The position numbers and the translations under genes were made by a program. The notes below the pieces were generated by a model, which did no database searches, had not been told where the DNA came from, and saw only the letters and a list, made by a program, of their open reading frames with translations. This document shows, piece by piece, positions 26,321-39,628 of a DNA stretch of 64,000 nt (position 1 is its first letter; every line of letters starts with the position of its first letter). Location: the NCBI RefSeq assembly GCF_050948175.1, contig NC_135194.1, forward strand, positions 15,616,033 through 15,680,032. Direction: 5' to 3'. Source of the stretch: Xylocopa sonorina (taxonomy: Eukaryota > Arthropoda > Insecta > Hymenoptera > Apidae).

Positions 26321-29300
26321 CAGAGAGAAAGGATGGACCGATGGGAGGAAGTCGTTAGGAAGCGTCCAAACACTTTCCGGGTAAGTTCTCCAAACTCGGC
26401 GGAGCACGGACCCACGTCAAGGCATTCGGGGTCGTCGGGACCCGGGACCTTAATCTTGCCAGTCTTAGACAAGGAAACGCTCGCGTATGTACCCGGGAGC
26501 CGGCGCACGTGCAAGGGAACTCCTAGAACGACAGACCGCCCCCAAACTCCGCCGCCTCCTCCTTATCTCGGGAGGCCGAGTTTCCTCGGACAGTTTACCG
26601 GCGCTAATGAGCTGGCAAGATAATTAGCATTATGTTAATGTGTGACGCGCAGCGGTGCCGCCGCTAGCCTCCTTCCAGCCTAGAACTAGCTACCGGTGTA
26701 ATCTAACCTTCGTGCCGGGAGAGCCTCCGGTTCATCCCCTTTTCTTACCGTGCACACACACACGCCACACACACCCTTTCTACCTGTCAGCTACCTACGA
26801 GCTTCCAGCTTCCATCTCCAGCCTTTCGACTATCTTGCGCCAGTTTCCAGCTTGTTTGGTCATCCGACGATTTAACGTGACTTTACCTGTCGCGGACTAA
26901 CGTTACAGAGGGGTGGCTTGCACGCGTACGCGTCGTTCCGATCGAAGACTTCGAGCGTTCCGAGCGAAAAGGCAGCCCTTCGGAACGGATTCCCTAATTC
27001 CATTTGGCGTATGGTAAAAACGTTTGCGCAAGGGAACGGGGTGGGCACCCTCGTTAGTATTTCGAAACCACTCGTCTCCCCCCACCCACGTTGAAGTCGT
27101 AGCCAGTATTAAAAACGAGAAACTAAGTGTCCTCTCAGGAGGACTCTCGTCGGTATCTAAAGTAAACTGTACGGGATCTCTGGAATCGGTGGAGACCGGC
27201 GCACGCACGAGTTCGCGAAAGTTAATATCCGAAGGGTGGTCATTCAGGATTATATTTGCCGACCGATAGGATCGGGTAGATAGGATTGTGCGTTGGTCCG
27301 TGTCTCGTCCTGGGCACTTGTATACCAGCGATAACGCCGTACGATCATTCTCTCTCTCGTTCAACCCTTCCATCTTCCACCCTATCTCGCTCTACGTCGA
27401 GTTTGTTCGATGTATATTTCACGCGACAACTCAGGCTCGAGTCGATCTTCGGTCGACTTTTCAAAAATCTACCCGCGAGTGCAGGGAGATCCTCGGAGAT
27501 AGCGGCCGGGAACAAAAGAACCCGGACCGCTTCTTCCTTTCGGATTAGATTTTTTATCTCGTACGTCCGTCGCTCTTTACGCAAGCGCTTCTGGAATAAC
27601 GAAAGAACCCCGTTCGAGGTAGCGCAGGATACACTACTCTCTGGAAGACCATGGAAAGGAGACACTTCTGGACGAAGCTCCGAATGAATGGAAGATCGAT
27701 CCGTCTGCAGTTTGACGAACGGGTGTAGCGAGGCGAGCGCACCCACACGCGTGTAAACCATCGCCGTCCTAACTAGCCCGGGCTAATTAATTAATCATGC
27801 GCCTCCTTCCGAACTCGAGTTGGGCTGCTTATCCGGAAGCCTCGCCGAGCCAAGTTTACCGCCAAGTCGCGTATCTTCGGTATTGTCGGGAACGGTTTGG
27901 TCGAGGTGTCGAATGTCTCGTACAGACGCCGCTCCATCCTTCCTTCCACCCTTCAACCCCCATCCAGCACCGCCCCACGACGATCACCTCTACCCAGTGC
28001 CTCGCTCCACCCTTTTCGTCTTTGCCTACTAGTTCCTCCGCGCCTTGACTTGCCTCTCATTATCTTGATTAATTGACCGATGGCCTCTCTCGCGCCTTCC
28101 TTTTCCCGCCCTCCTTCCTTACCCCTTTTTCTTACGGCCATCTATCGTCCGTCTCGCGACCATACTCTTGTCATTTGCCGCGTTTTCGCCTGGCAATTAC
28201 AGCGCCGCGATCCCCAAGACGTTCCCCGGTACCGTTTCTTCCTCGTTAACTGGTGCACGCGCGTAACCAACCCGGGGGAAGAAACCGCGCCACGACGAAA
28301 ACAGCTTCTTCGCCGCGCGAAAAAATTAATCGACGCCGCGCGGACGAGGGCGCGATAACTCGTTACCAGCCACGGGATCGTTATTTCATTATGAACGTTC
28401 GCGCGAGAATGGTAGACAAAAGCGCGGGAAAACTTGGAGCGTCTCCCACACCCCCGAGTGGTTGCTCGGTTCGCTATTTGCCGAGGATGATTCAACCCCG
28501 ACGCCACCGCTCCGTGGCTCGACAAAGAACCAACCAGGTATCGGACTGGTCTTAATTTAAAGTTCAAATTAATTTCTCCCGCCCCACCCTCTGTCCAGCT
28601 CGGTTCGCGGAGCTGCGAACGTACGAACGAAAGAATTGATTAGCGTCGAAGCGGGTCTGATTAAAAGAAATCTCTGATTAGTCGCCAGACGGAGTCGTCT
28701 AAAAAATATTTACAGCCGGAATCTGGCGCGACGAGGGGCGCGGCGGAGAGCATCGACGGTTAAATTAAGAGAGTCAAAGGAACTCGATATAATTAAATCG
28801 CGATAATGATGCAAAGAATATCGTCGGGCTTTTGGACGCGCGCGTGTGCGCCGGGAAAACCCTTCGACCGCTCGCCTTGACTTTGGTTCGCTGATTATTT
28901 TGTCGAGTGCTTTGATATTCAAGAAACAAGCAGCCCCCGCGAGCTTCCCGTAATTATCGGCCGTCTTTAAGACGTCTTTTCGTTTGGAACCCAGCGATTT
29001 CTTTCAACTCCCGACCTCGACTGTTGCACGCATTCGCCTGGTATTTAACGCCACGGAAGATCGCTCGTCTTTGACGCTTTGCGCATTAGTTAACGAACTT
29101 ACCGTACGCCGTTCGCCTGGCACAATACATTTCGCTGAAGCTGGTAACGGAACGCTCGAGAAGAAGAAGAAAGTAATCAAGCGCGAGCAAAGTGTAAAAA
29201 GGAGGGAAAGGAACGAGAGGTCGGAGGGGGGGAATATACGACGATTAAGTATCAGACAAGCGAAAAACGATTTCCATTCGATTTGCCGAAGAAGTTAGGC

Positions 29301-32300
29301 GCTAAATGTCCGTACGTAAGGGACGTAACCGAGCCGGGTGAACGCGAGGGTGCGACGAAGATGGAAGGGGGTGGCCGCGGAGCGAGAAGGAGAGAGAGCG
29401 TACAAAACCCCATGCATACAAATGGTATGCTAACAAGATACATTTGTCTATGGTGGTGTGTGGGCTGACGTTAGTAGGTGCGCTCTCGGTGTTGTCGGGC
29501 TAGGTAACGGTGGTAGTGGCGGAACCACCCCCGCCGGTGACGTGCCCCTCTACCCTACAGCCGGAACCTTCCTTCCCCGTAAGCAGATTTATAGATCGAT
29601 TATAGACTTCGCTTATGATTGGAACCATTTGCATGATGTAGGTATATACAGTCGGCAGCCTCTTTCTTCTATGACCTCCTCTCCCTAACCGGCGCGCGTT
29701 CGGCCCCCGTCGGATCTCTCTTTTTCTCGCACGTTCGCCCGCTCTTCGACCATCATGAATCATCCGCGCCAACTGCTCTCTTATGGTTTCACGCGATAAA
29801 CGTTTGATGCGCGGTGAGCGATGCGTGTAACGCGGTTCTTTGCATATTTGACAACGCGCGCCCACCCCTTCCGATACACGCCCGCCTCCCTTCGTGCACC
29901 CTCTTCCACTGAGAGCCACGCGTCTCGGCTAATCAGGAACGCAAAAAATTCTACGACTTCTAGTAAAGTTCTCGAGCGCCTGGCTGGTTCCAGGGAACAA
30001 ACTTTATCGGGGAATTACTTTAAGCAATCGATCGGGCGAGGTTTCGAGTTCTTTGGTCGATAGATGGAACCCGATGGACAAGAAAGTAAGGAGAGCTGCC
30101 ATTCGCGAGGGGCTCCACTCGAAGAAAGACAAAACCAACACTCGAGCCACCCTCGTTCGCGCTCGTGATTGATTAACTTCGTTTTTTTTTTTCTTTACCC
30201 GTCGCGGAGGACAAGGACGAGAAACGTAATTATAATTTTTATTCATTACCACGGCGAGGGAAGGGAGTGCGCGCGGAGGGGTGAGATCGGGGATCGTTTC
30301 GTTTGATTTCTCATTTAGAGGCGCTCGCTTGCGGTCTCGAGATACGATTCTTTTCGACGAGCGAGTCTCCACCGTGGCCGGGTGATCAATATTCATTTAC
30401 ATCGCGAAGGGCGCTCTAAGGGATTAACTGTCTACGAGAACACGCTAATCAACGATATCGCGTGTCCCTCCCGGCAAGATCGATCCTCCCTTAAGCACAG
30501 ACGCGACCAATGAAGATTAGAGAACGACTGCCGTGCAGAGAGAATAAAAATGTATGCCGCGTAACGAGAATAGTGTCAGATCGTTTAGGGAGGCAACTGG
30601 AAACCGTGCAAGTATGTTGGAACTCGAAGCAAGAATGTAATCGACGCTTGAACGAGAACCAGAGAACCGGAGAACCCTCCCCCTTCGTGCATCATCGTCA
30701 TTAACGAGGCGTTCGAGCTACGTAATCACCGGTAAGCGATTAAAAATGTTAAAAGCACCCCCGAGCCGTCCCGTTCTCGAATCTTTCCATCTGAGCGCGC
30801 CTCGATCGCCATTCAACCACCGTCAGCCAACCGGTCTCGCGTTACCTTTTTCCCGCCTATTTTTCTTTCTCCTCTTCTTATCTCCCCGCACGACTCTCGG
30901 CTCGTCGCCGGATTCATTTATCTTGTAATTAGTTCCGATAGCCTTGCCCTGTTTCTCTGTGGCCATTCACCACAGGGGGATGGGAGACGGTGGAGGAAAG
31001 CTCGAAAGAAGCACGAGGCAAAAACGAAAGGGACGAGGCGAGAGATCGAGCGAACCGGAAGCGAACGCGGTTCGAACGCGGAGAATCGAAGGAGAGTGGC
31101 CCTCGCGAGTCGCCGTTTCGGTCGGGGACATCACCGCCGCTGGCAACGATTCGTCGAGGACGATGATTCCACTCGACGCGAGCAATAACTTTAAACCGAA
31201 TCGAACCCCCGAGACATCCGGGAGTGGCTTATTTGCATACCGACCTGAAAATCCCGCACCCTCTGTCATTCCAAGTCACCCACTCGACATAAGGTGGCCT
31301 CGTGCCACCGTTCTCCTCGCCCCGTACGCCAACGCCGCTTTCCACTCTCACCAATAAGCGCGTTACGCGTAAAAATACAAGAACCTCGCCCCCCGTTCGT
31401 CGTCTCTTCGCGATCGTTTAGCACTTTGGCGTAATTTTTCTCCGCGTCCCCTTCCCCCCTCGGTATTTGCATAGCCACGCCGGGGTCCCCTTCAAGACGA
31501 GCGGCAAGCCACCGATAAAAATCGATGCCGCCTAATCGAACCAAAACACTCAACGGTCATTATTTTTAGATTCGAACGGGAGAGCTCGCCTTACATCGTG
31601 CAATGAATACGGAAAACTCTGAACACTTCTGGCTTTCGAATGTAGTTTTACGCAATCGTTGTTAATCGCTACAATTATAAGCTAGGTATCGTAGCATCGT
31701 GCAAGTAGTTTAAAATAAAATAAATAATAATAAGGAGGGTACAGGGTCTAGTATTTTATTAGAAATACGAGGTAGAAGGAACATCTTGCCTCTCGTTGGA
31801 AGGGTAAGACCGCGAAAAGGTATCCTCTCGGAAGAAAGAGTGCGTGCATAGAAACGCCGCGCGAGTACCTGTAAGTCAGCGTAACGCGAAACCTCTATCC
31901 TCCTCCGTAGCAGAGGAGGATAAGAGACGTCTAACGCGAGTAGGTTCGCCGCTATCGATGGCCTATCCTGGGGCTTCCGTGGTTTACTGCTACCATTACT
32001 TCGAGGATAACATCCCGGAATAAAAATCTTTATAACCTTACCTCGCTCTCTGTACGTTCCGTTCCGACGCCATGCCGATCCTTCGATCCTCCGATGCCTC
32101 CGCCGAAATGTCCTCCTCGGATTCATCGGTGCTCGTTACAGGCAATCAGCGGCTGAAAGCAGGCACCAACTCTCTCACTGATACGTCTCTCACTTATCGT
32201 ATATCACTACCGACTAAGAGTTCAGGGAGAACGACGAACGGTCCCGCGTACTTCGCGACGCGACGCGAACTGCGAACCGAGCCCAAGTACGTCGTACAGA

Positions 32301-33819
32301 GAGTATGAATGTTGTGACCGGTGTCTAACGACAGGCGTAAATGTTTATCACTATTAGAGGAAAGAGACGTCACGTAATGAGACGCGATAGACTCGCGCTC
32401 GTGGTACGAACAATCGGCGACGATCGTTCGCGCGGAAGTAAACACAGATGCGCGATAACAATTCCGCGAACGCGAGAGCTCTGCTATTCTACGAATGCGA
32501 AATCTGTTCGACAATCGTAATGGGATCGAAGCGCGAAAAAGTTCGCGTTTGAAAATTGCAGGACGCTGCCCGCGCACCCGGCGTCATCTACCGGGGCGTC
32601 GTACGAGCCGCGACGTCCGGGAGTTACTCAGCCGATAGTGAAACTTGTGAACGGCGCGGAACATGCACGCGAAATTACTAAAACTTTAGGAGACAGTAAA
32701 TTAAACGGAATTCCGGCTGCATCGTCGACATCGCGTCGACAAGGTTGTTCACGAAAAACCGATCAACATTGTTTCCCGTCGCGTATAAAGCACGCTGCTA
32801 TCGCCCGCGCATCCCATAAAGAGTAAAGGACACGGATATCTATTAGGAAAAAACGGGTATCCCGTTTATGCGCGCTTTCTCTTTCCAGATCGATTCGTAA
32901 TTTTATCTTTCCTCGTTCGCCGGGGAAAAATGAAAGGGGGGAGTGGAGAGATAAGTAGACGCGAGTGTTAAGTAGCAACCAAAAGATAAAACCTTCTCCC
33001 CGGTGAATCGATTCGGCGGCGCGCGGTAGTACGGCGAAGAGGAAGATCCGTGGAATAGGAACTGGCTTTCGTCTGGCCACATTTTCCCCTGTACGTGGAG
33101 TGGCTCTTTCACGCGCGCTCACACACGCTCTTTTGAAAAAATAAAGCGAAGTAGACCGAGTTCGCGCCCGCGTCGACTTTGTTTACTCCCCGGGAAACGG
33201 TAGCAGAACCGCGGGCACCGAGGGTCCGCCCTGTACGCTCTCGACAAACACGTGAAAGGTTGGAGAGGGAATTGACGAAGCCGCCGGAGGACGAGGCAGA
33301 GGAAGAGAAGGAAGAGGTCGCGAGAAGAGATCGGACAGAGGTGTGCTAGGGAAGACCGCGACGGGTGTCGCGGGGGCGGAAGAGCCAGCGACGGGGTCGG
33401 TGGTGCAAAGGCAGACGCCTTGCCCGGTTTCATTAACCCCACGCATTCATAATCTCGAGTGTGTTGGACGTGCGAATATAGATTGAGATGGGAATGAGAC
33501 CGTTTTGTCTGGCGAATACTTGAGGCGCGAGGCGTCAGGAGTGTGAGCCGCTGAAAGGGGTGAATTTGAAAGAGGAGCCCGTTTGCCGCGCTCTGTTTGG
33601 CGGGTAAATAGGCAGTCGATTGGTCCCCCGAAGACAACCGACTCTTTCCGTGTCTCGAGTGTCGAGCAGTCAGAGGATCGCACTCGACGGTTATCCGACG
33701 ATCTAAGCGAATTTTCCAGATCGGATATGCGCCTAATCGACGGGAGAACGGATCTCCGAGTGCCCTTGAACGGTAGATCCAAGGATAACGCCGTGGCTGC
33801 TTGTCTCTCGCTCTCAACC

Positions 33820-33823
<4 letters not shown>

Positions 33824-33867
<44 letters not shown>
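33824..33867. repeat. (CT)22 microsatellite
   Basis: Forty-four bases of uninterrupted CT. Confidence 0.95.
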
Positions 33868-33871
<4 letters not shown>

Positions 33872-36800
33872 TTTCTGACAGCCGATTTACCATTTCGGAG
33901 CTTCGCCCGGCTCTGCTTAACTGATTGAAAGCGAGGCGACATCGAGGCAGCAGAAAAGAATGAAATTTTCGAATTTTCCGCTACCAAAGCACGAGGCGCT
34001 TTTCCAGGAAATCGGACGTAACCAGTGGAAAGAATCGGACAAGCGTCACGCGAAACGAATACAAGGGAAAGAGACAGGGTGGGCAAAAAGAAATCCACGG
34101 GAGAATCGATGGGTGAGAAAGGAAGAAAGAGTGCGCCGAACTTCCTCTCGATCCGTCCATCTATCGAGTCGACGACCTCACCTTTCCACCGAATACCCCT
34201 CCCTCCTCTAGACGTTAGTTGCAGTTGCCATTGGTGGCTGGAGGTTGTCGGCTGGCTTTGCCTCGCGATACGAGAGGCGGAAACCGAAAGGCGGTGGGTG
34301 GTTTCGAGAAGGAAAGGGCGAAACGGGCGGCTGACGGATAGGGATGGGACGCGGGTGCAGGACACTGGAGAAGAGTCTGAACTAGCGACCGAGCGAAACG
34401 AAAGAGAAACACGGGAAGAAACACCGACAACGTTCTGGCTGGTACCTGAAATCCTCCCTTGGAAAATGGAACAAAACTAGAACCTCCAACTAGAGACGAG
34501 AGGACAGAGAGCGAGGTAGAAAGAGCGAGAGGCAGAGGGTGGAGAGGGTGGAAGAGAAGAGAAGCAAAGAGAAGAGACGACGGTTAGAAAGGGAATGAGC
34601 GGAAAGGGGTGGCGCGGGTGGGTGTCGGCAGGTGGGCAGGAGGGTGAGTCGAAGAGACGGTAGAGGAAGAACGGTGGGTAGGGGAAACGAGCGAGCGAAT
34701 GCACGAGTAAGAGAGGGATCGGCTTGGGGTGTGCTGTATGTAGCCGGGTCGATTCAGCCCCGGGCACTCGACTCCAAGCTACCTCTATCTGCTGTATTCC
34801 CTCTATTCTCTCTCTCCCCGCAAGCATCGCCACGGAGTTACGTACCTCCCTCGCTCTCTTACCCTCAGTTTCGCTCCTACACCTCCCCCTCTCCCCTACG
34901 CCTCTGCCTTCGCTGCCTCCGCCTCCTCCTAGCCGTCCACCCTGCTGCAGTTCTGCCACTAGGTCCCGATACAACTTCCCCAACGACTACCACTCGCGTG
35001 TCCCCGCTATCGGTGCTACCAGTTCTGCACAAGTGTCGAGAGTCTCGGGGAACTCGGGGAGTTCGGGAATACCGGTATAGAACGAGTTAAGAATTCACTT
35101 TTCGAAACCTGTCACGTCAGAAACGCGCAATTCCCCGCACGAACCTAAGTAAAATCCGACCGAGGATCGTACTTTTTATTGCAACCTGCGTTTCCAGCGT
35201 TGCAATCACAATTACACCCTTCAGCTTCCACCCCCCCGCCTCGTTCCGAATGGGGCGTTGTTATTAATGACTCTACAAGTTACGCTCCTTCCTACGCATG
35301 GTTCACGGAAACAGAACGAAATCAGATTGCGTTAATTCCCTTGGAAACTATCGAATAACCTCGTCCGACTCTGTTCGTAGGAACGTGGTAGGGAGAGGGG
35401 ACGAAACTAGAAATCTCGTCGGCTGTATAATGTCGAGCACGGTAAATCGAGCCGATGACGAGCGAAGATTAAACGGAACGAATAATCGGTGCCTTTGAAG
35501 CGCTTTTATAAAACGAAGAGAGCCAAAAAGAGCCTTGGTACCCCGAAGGCCATCGAGTTCGCTCGGAGGCGTCGACACCGACGAATCCATAAGCAGTCCT
35601 CTCGATAGATCCCCGACCCCTTGGGCTCGAAGAGGATCGAAGCTTCTTAGTACGGATTTTGCCAAACGGAAATGGCAAGCAATGGCAGCGAAGGCAGTCA
35701 GGCGGGACCAAACTCGAAGCCTAGGGCGCCTAGGAAACGGGGGAGACGCGTCGGGCATAGGGGCGGTTCTCCAAGCGGGTCCGCTCAGGGGTGGCCAAAG
35801 TTCCTCCGGTTATTTGTACGCAGACGTAAGCCACCTGGGCTTTCGCGCATTGGTTTCTACGTCTGTGCCGTTTGTCTGTACGTCTGATGACGTCAGTTAC
35901 GAGGCTCCACCCAAGGTGGTGGTGGATGTGACGGGGTACCCGTTGCCTACCTCTGCTTCCGCCAGGGTGGCAGAAGCAGAGGCGGGAGGGTGGTATACCC
36001 TCGTTTGGTGGTAGTGGTAGCGTCGGGTGGTGGTGGTCGTGGTGGTGGAGAGAACGATAGAAGCTAGATTCTGGAAAGGCGCTTGCGCGAAACCGCTGGA
36101 TCGTTTATTTGTATCTGTCATTGCCAGCTAAGGGGAAGGAGGAGGGAGAAAGAGAGTGAGAGAAAGAAAGAGAGAGAGAGACAGAGACCACTCTCAAGAT
36201 CCCCTTCCTGTTATTCCTCTTATTCCTCCGCTTCTTCGTCTTTTCCACTAACCCCCGGCTGTTAGGTTCGCCGCGACGCCATCGTTTCACAGAGTGGTAC
36301 ACGGCTACCAGGAAACTAATTTATTTCCAGCTATTACCATCTTTTGTTCGACGTATTCGTACGTTTGGTACCCTAGCCGGTGGTGCGCCTGTTGGTCCGT
36401 TCGGCCCCACGCGGTCCGACAGAGGACAGGGGTTGTTATTTGCAAAGGGAAATCGAGGGACACCGTCCGACGTGAGCGTTTTCCACCGAGGTGACGTTTT
36501 TTATCGTCGATAGCCGATAAGACCAAGCTGCTTTTCCTCGAAACCCTTCACCGAGCAGAAGTTCTTTCCCGGGCTTCTCTTTTAAGTGGTGCCGAATAGA
36601 AAACTCCACGGTAACCAGCCGGCCGATCCTGCGGTCTAGACTAAAGGGTTTTAACCCACGCTTGCCCTCTCGCGCCTCGGTTCTTTCTCCGTCGTTAGTC
36701 GGAGGAACGTCGAGGCGAGAAAGATTAAAGGAAAAAAGAGAGAAAACAAAAAGGGGATCGGCCTCGATGGACGAGCGGAGAAAGGGCGAGAGGATAGGTG

Positions 36801-39570
36801 TGTCGATGGCGCAAAGTGTGCACCAAAGTTCCTGTCCCCGGGCTTCCGAAGAAAAATATCAACCGGGAACCGCGTAATTTGAAATTCGATTAAGCTGAAT
36901 CGGCTCCCGCGGAATATCCAGGTAAATAGCGTGGTAGGTGAATGAGAAAACATTCGAACGTTTTTAGGAGAGGCGCGCGCTCGGGTCCGTGGTCAGGATC
37001 CTATAAAGATGTTTCAAGGAAGATTACCGTTGTACGGGACGAAAAATCAACCGGCAGTCAACGGCACGGACGCTCGTTTCCCAAGCGACACGAAGAGCGC
37101 TTTGATGAAACCAATTAGCTCGTTTTTAACGACACGCCGTACGAGCCCTCCGGTTATAGGAGCGCGAGTAAAATGTCAACCCCAAACTGCTCTCGATTCC
37201 CGTGGCCGGAGGCGCGTACAGGTGTTACGGTAACCTTGACTTATAAAAATAAACTGCCCAGGCGATTAACCGTAACGAACGCTTTAATCGCGCCGTTGGT
37301 AAAATCCACGTGAAACGTTGCCGCGTGGACGCGACTACGAGGAGGACTTGCGACTAGAATAAAACCGGATCGATTCGAGTCTGATTGCCGGATAGGTGCA
37401 TCTCGCGAATGTAATGGCACGCTCGACGAAAGGGACGCAGAGGAGGAAAAGGAGAACGTGCAACGCGACGAACAGCGAGAAGAGGAGTCGCGTTGCGACT
37501 CGACGCGACCAAGAGGGATGAAACGGATAAAGTAGTATAGAGGGTAGTGGAAGGCAGATTGCAAGGCGGAGGGAAAAGAGAGCGGAGGCAAGCCGAGGGA
37601 GGAGAGTTTAAGTGCTACCGAGTGTCTACCTCCTTGTGGGATCGAAGCCAGGACTCGCTACGGCCCTCTGTCTGCGTCTCTTTCTCGGATCGAAGCAAGG
37701 CGGCCCTCGCCCTCTCTTCGCCATCGTCCTCATCCTCGTCTTTCGTCCTCATCGCCCATTCCCCCGCGCCTGTCCCCGTCCTCGTTTTCCTCCCGCGTTA
37801 CCTCTCGACCCTCGCCGCGGCCGCACAGACGTCCGTACACATCCACGTGCACATCCACGGACAAAGACTCCGAGAGGGAGAAACTCCCTCTTTCCCTCGC
37901 AAATACAGAGATAGTCAGACGGGAATGGAAGAGGGAAACGGAAGGTGGTACGGGGTGGGGTGGGAAATCTCGCTCGGTTCCTTTCCCTGTCTCTCTCGGC
38001 CCTACGTCAGCTACCGCTTCCTCCGTTTCACCTCCGTTCCTCTCTCTGGCCGTTTCATTCGATGTATAGGTAGAGCGTGGGGCGTAACCAACCCCTCTAG
38101 AATCCGCATCGCGGCACCCGACAGTCGGCATTCAGTCGTGCCATTGGCCCCGACGACACTCGGAAACCCAATGGTAAGCGCAAATACGACGCCGACTTCC
38201 GGTCCGTGAAACGAATTCGGGAAACTCCCGATCGCGCAGGACTGCTCCCGGTTTCGCCTGCTCATCTCGACGCCGCTTTATATCCACCCCCGCCTCCCTC
38301 TCTTTCCCTCTCGCATCACCCCGTCTCTATTCCATTCCTCTCTCTCCCCGAAGCCTCTTTCGCCACACCTGTTCGCAGTCACATCCGAATGCTGGAAACT
38401 CGACGATTGGCCGCGAACCAGCCGCCTCTGTCTCATTGGCCGGTCTCCGCTTTCCTTCTACCACCGGAAAGGAAAACGTTCTTTGACGATTCGCCTGCCT
38501 TCCCACGCGTACTCGACCCGCGGTACACCCGCGAAAGAGGAGGAGCGAGAATGCATCGGGGAGAATGCACCTGGCTCGAAGAGACGCGACGGGACGAGAA
38601 ATGGAGGCCGACCCGTTCGCCGAAGTAGTATCGCCGTGATATAATTCGGACGTCGCGCGAGGAATCGTTTCGCACGGAAGGCTGGCGACCGTCTGTAGCC
38701 GCGGAAATCGTTGAGACTCGAGATTTAACCAATCAGAAAGAACGCCCGTTATTACCACCGAGACCAAAAGCTGCAGGTCACACAGTATTCTTCGAGCTTA
38801 CCTCGAGAATTCGTTCCCGAAGATTTCTCCCGTGAATTTCACGGGAACTACTCGAGACCAAAAAAGAAAAGATCGATGGCCAAGGGGAAACGCCGGTGGC
38901 GATGGTCGTTGGCACCGCGGATGAATTTCTTTTAACGCGAGAATAGGTACACCGAAAGATGTCGGAGGTGTTGAATGCGATTGCGTTCTCTATCGATCCT
39001 GAAACAGAGTCTTCTTAAAGAGATGTAGCGCTATCTTCGCGCGTGATACAAACCTGTACACACGGATAGGAGCGCGTGCGGCCTTTAAAGGCGAGAAACG
39101 AGCACAGGTATTTTTATTCTCCTTACCGCGATATTTGCTCGGCTCGTTACGAACCGGACGATGAGCTTACGTCGAAGATGCTCCCGAGGAGAGGTCCCTA
39201 TCGTGCTCTACCTTTTATCCTCCTATCGTCGAGCCTCTCCTCGTTCTAGCGTCGCGAGTTTTTACCGAAACTTTCTCTCGACAGAGAACTTTGCTCTCCA
39301 CGGAAAAAAGCATAGTCGGGTGAAAGAACCGGTCCTCCTCTTTTTCTTTTTTCGCGCGAACGGAAATTCGCGGATAAAGACGCCGGTCGTGGCGACGACA
39401 GAAATATAACGTCCAGGCATAATTCTTTCCAGGCGGTTCCTTCGTTTGCGTGCTCGCGAATTCTTGCGGAGCAACACAGGGCCGCGAGACCAGCCACGGT
39501 ATTGGATAATACCAGAGGCAGCCGGGTTCTGTGAGAGAACCATCCATTTAAAATGTCTCCCTTAAATCTC

Positions 39571-39628
39571 CAACACCACCGGCAACCACCACCATCACCG
39601 CCGCCGCCGCCACCGCCACCGCCACCGT
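39571..39628. repeat. CCA/CCG trinucleotide repeat
   Basis: Gives a polyproline frame on the plus strand that I regard as a repeat artefact. Flanked by CATTTAAAATG (39545-39555) and its reverse complement CATTTTAAATG (39775-39785). Confidence 0.85.

Larger units (their letters stand above)
20501..33000. other. GC-rich block rich in POU-octamer, homeodomain-like and GA motifs
   Basis: No gene could be supported apart from a doubtful small frame at 23619-23819. Octamers ATTTGCAT/ATGCAAAT occur at 20558, 22833, 25015, 26179, 29627, 31231 and 31465. GA/CT tracts occur at 21061-21077, 21929-21970, 23899-23920 and 26284-26319. CGCCATTT sites lie at 22198, 22307 and 22336. AT islands with TAAT motifs occur at 26603-26640 and 27781-27798. 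A role as regulatory DNA is inferred from motif density. Confidence 0.55.

Noticed and set aside
37547..38209. 220-codon open frame (plus strand)
   Set aside because: Serine/proline/arginine bias, poly-Ser from pyrimidine tracts and no domain.
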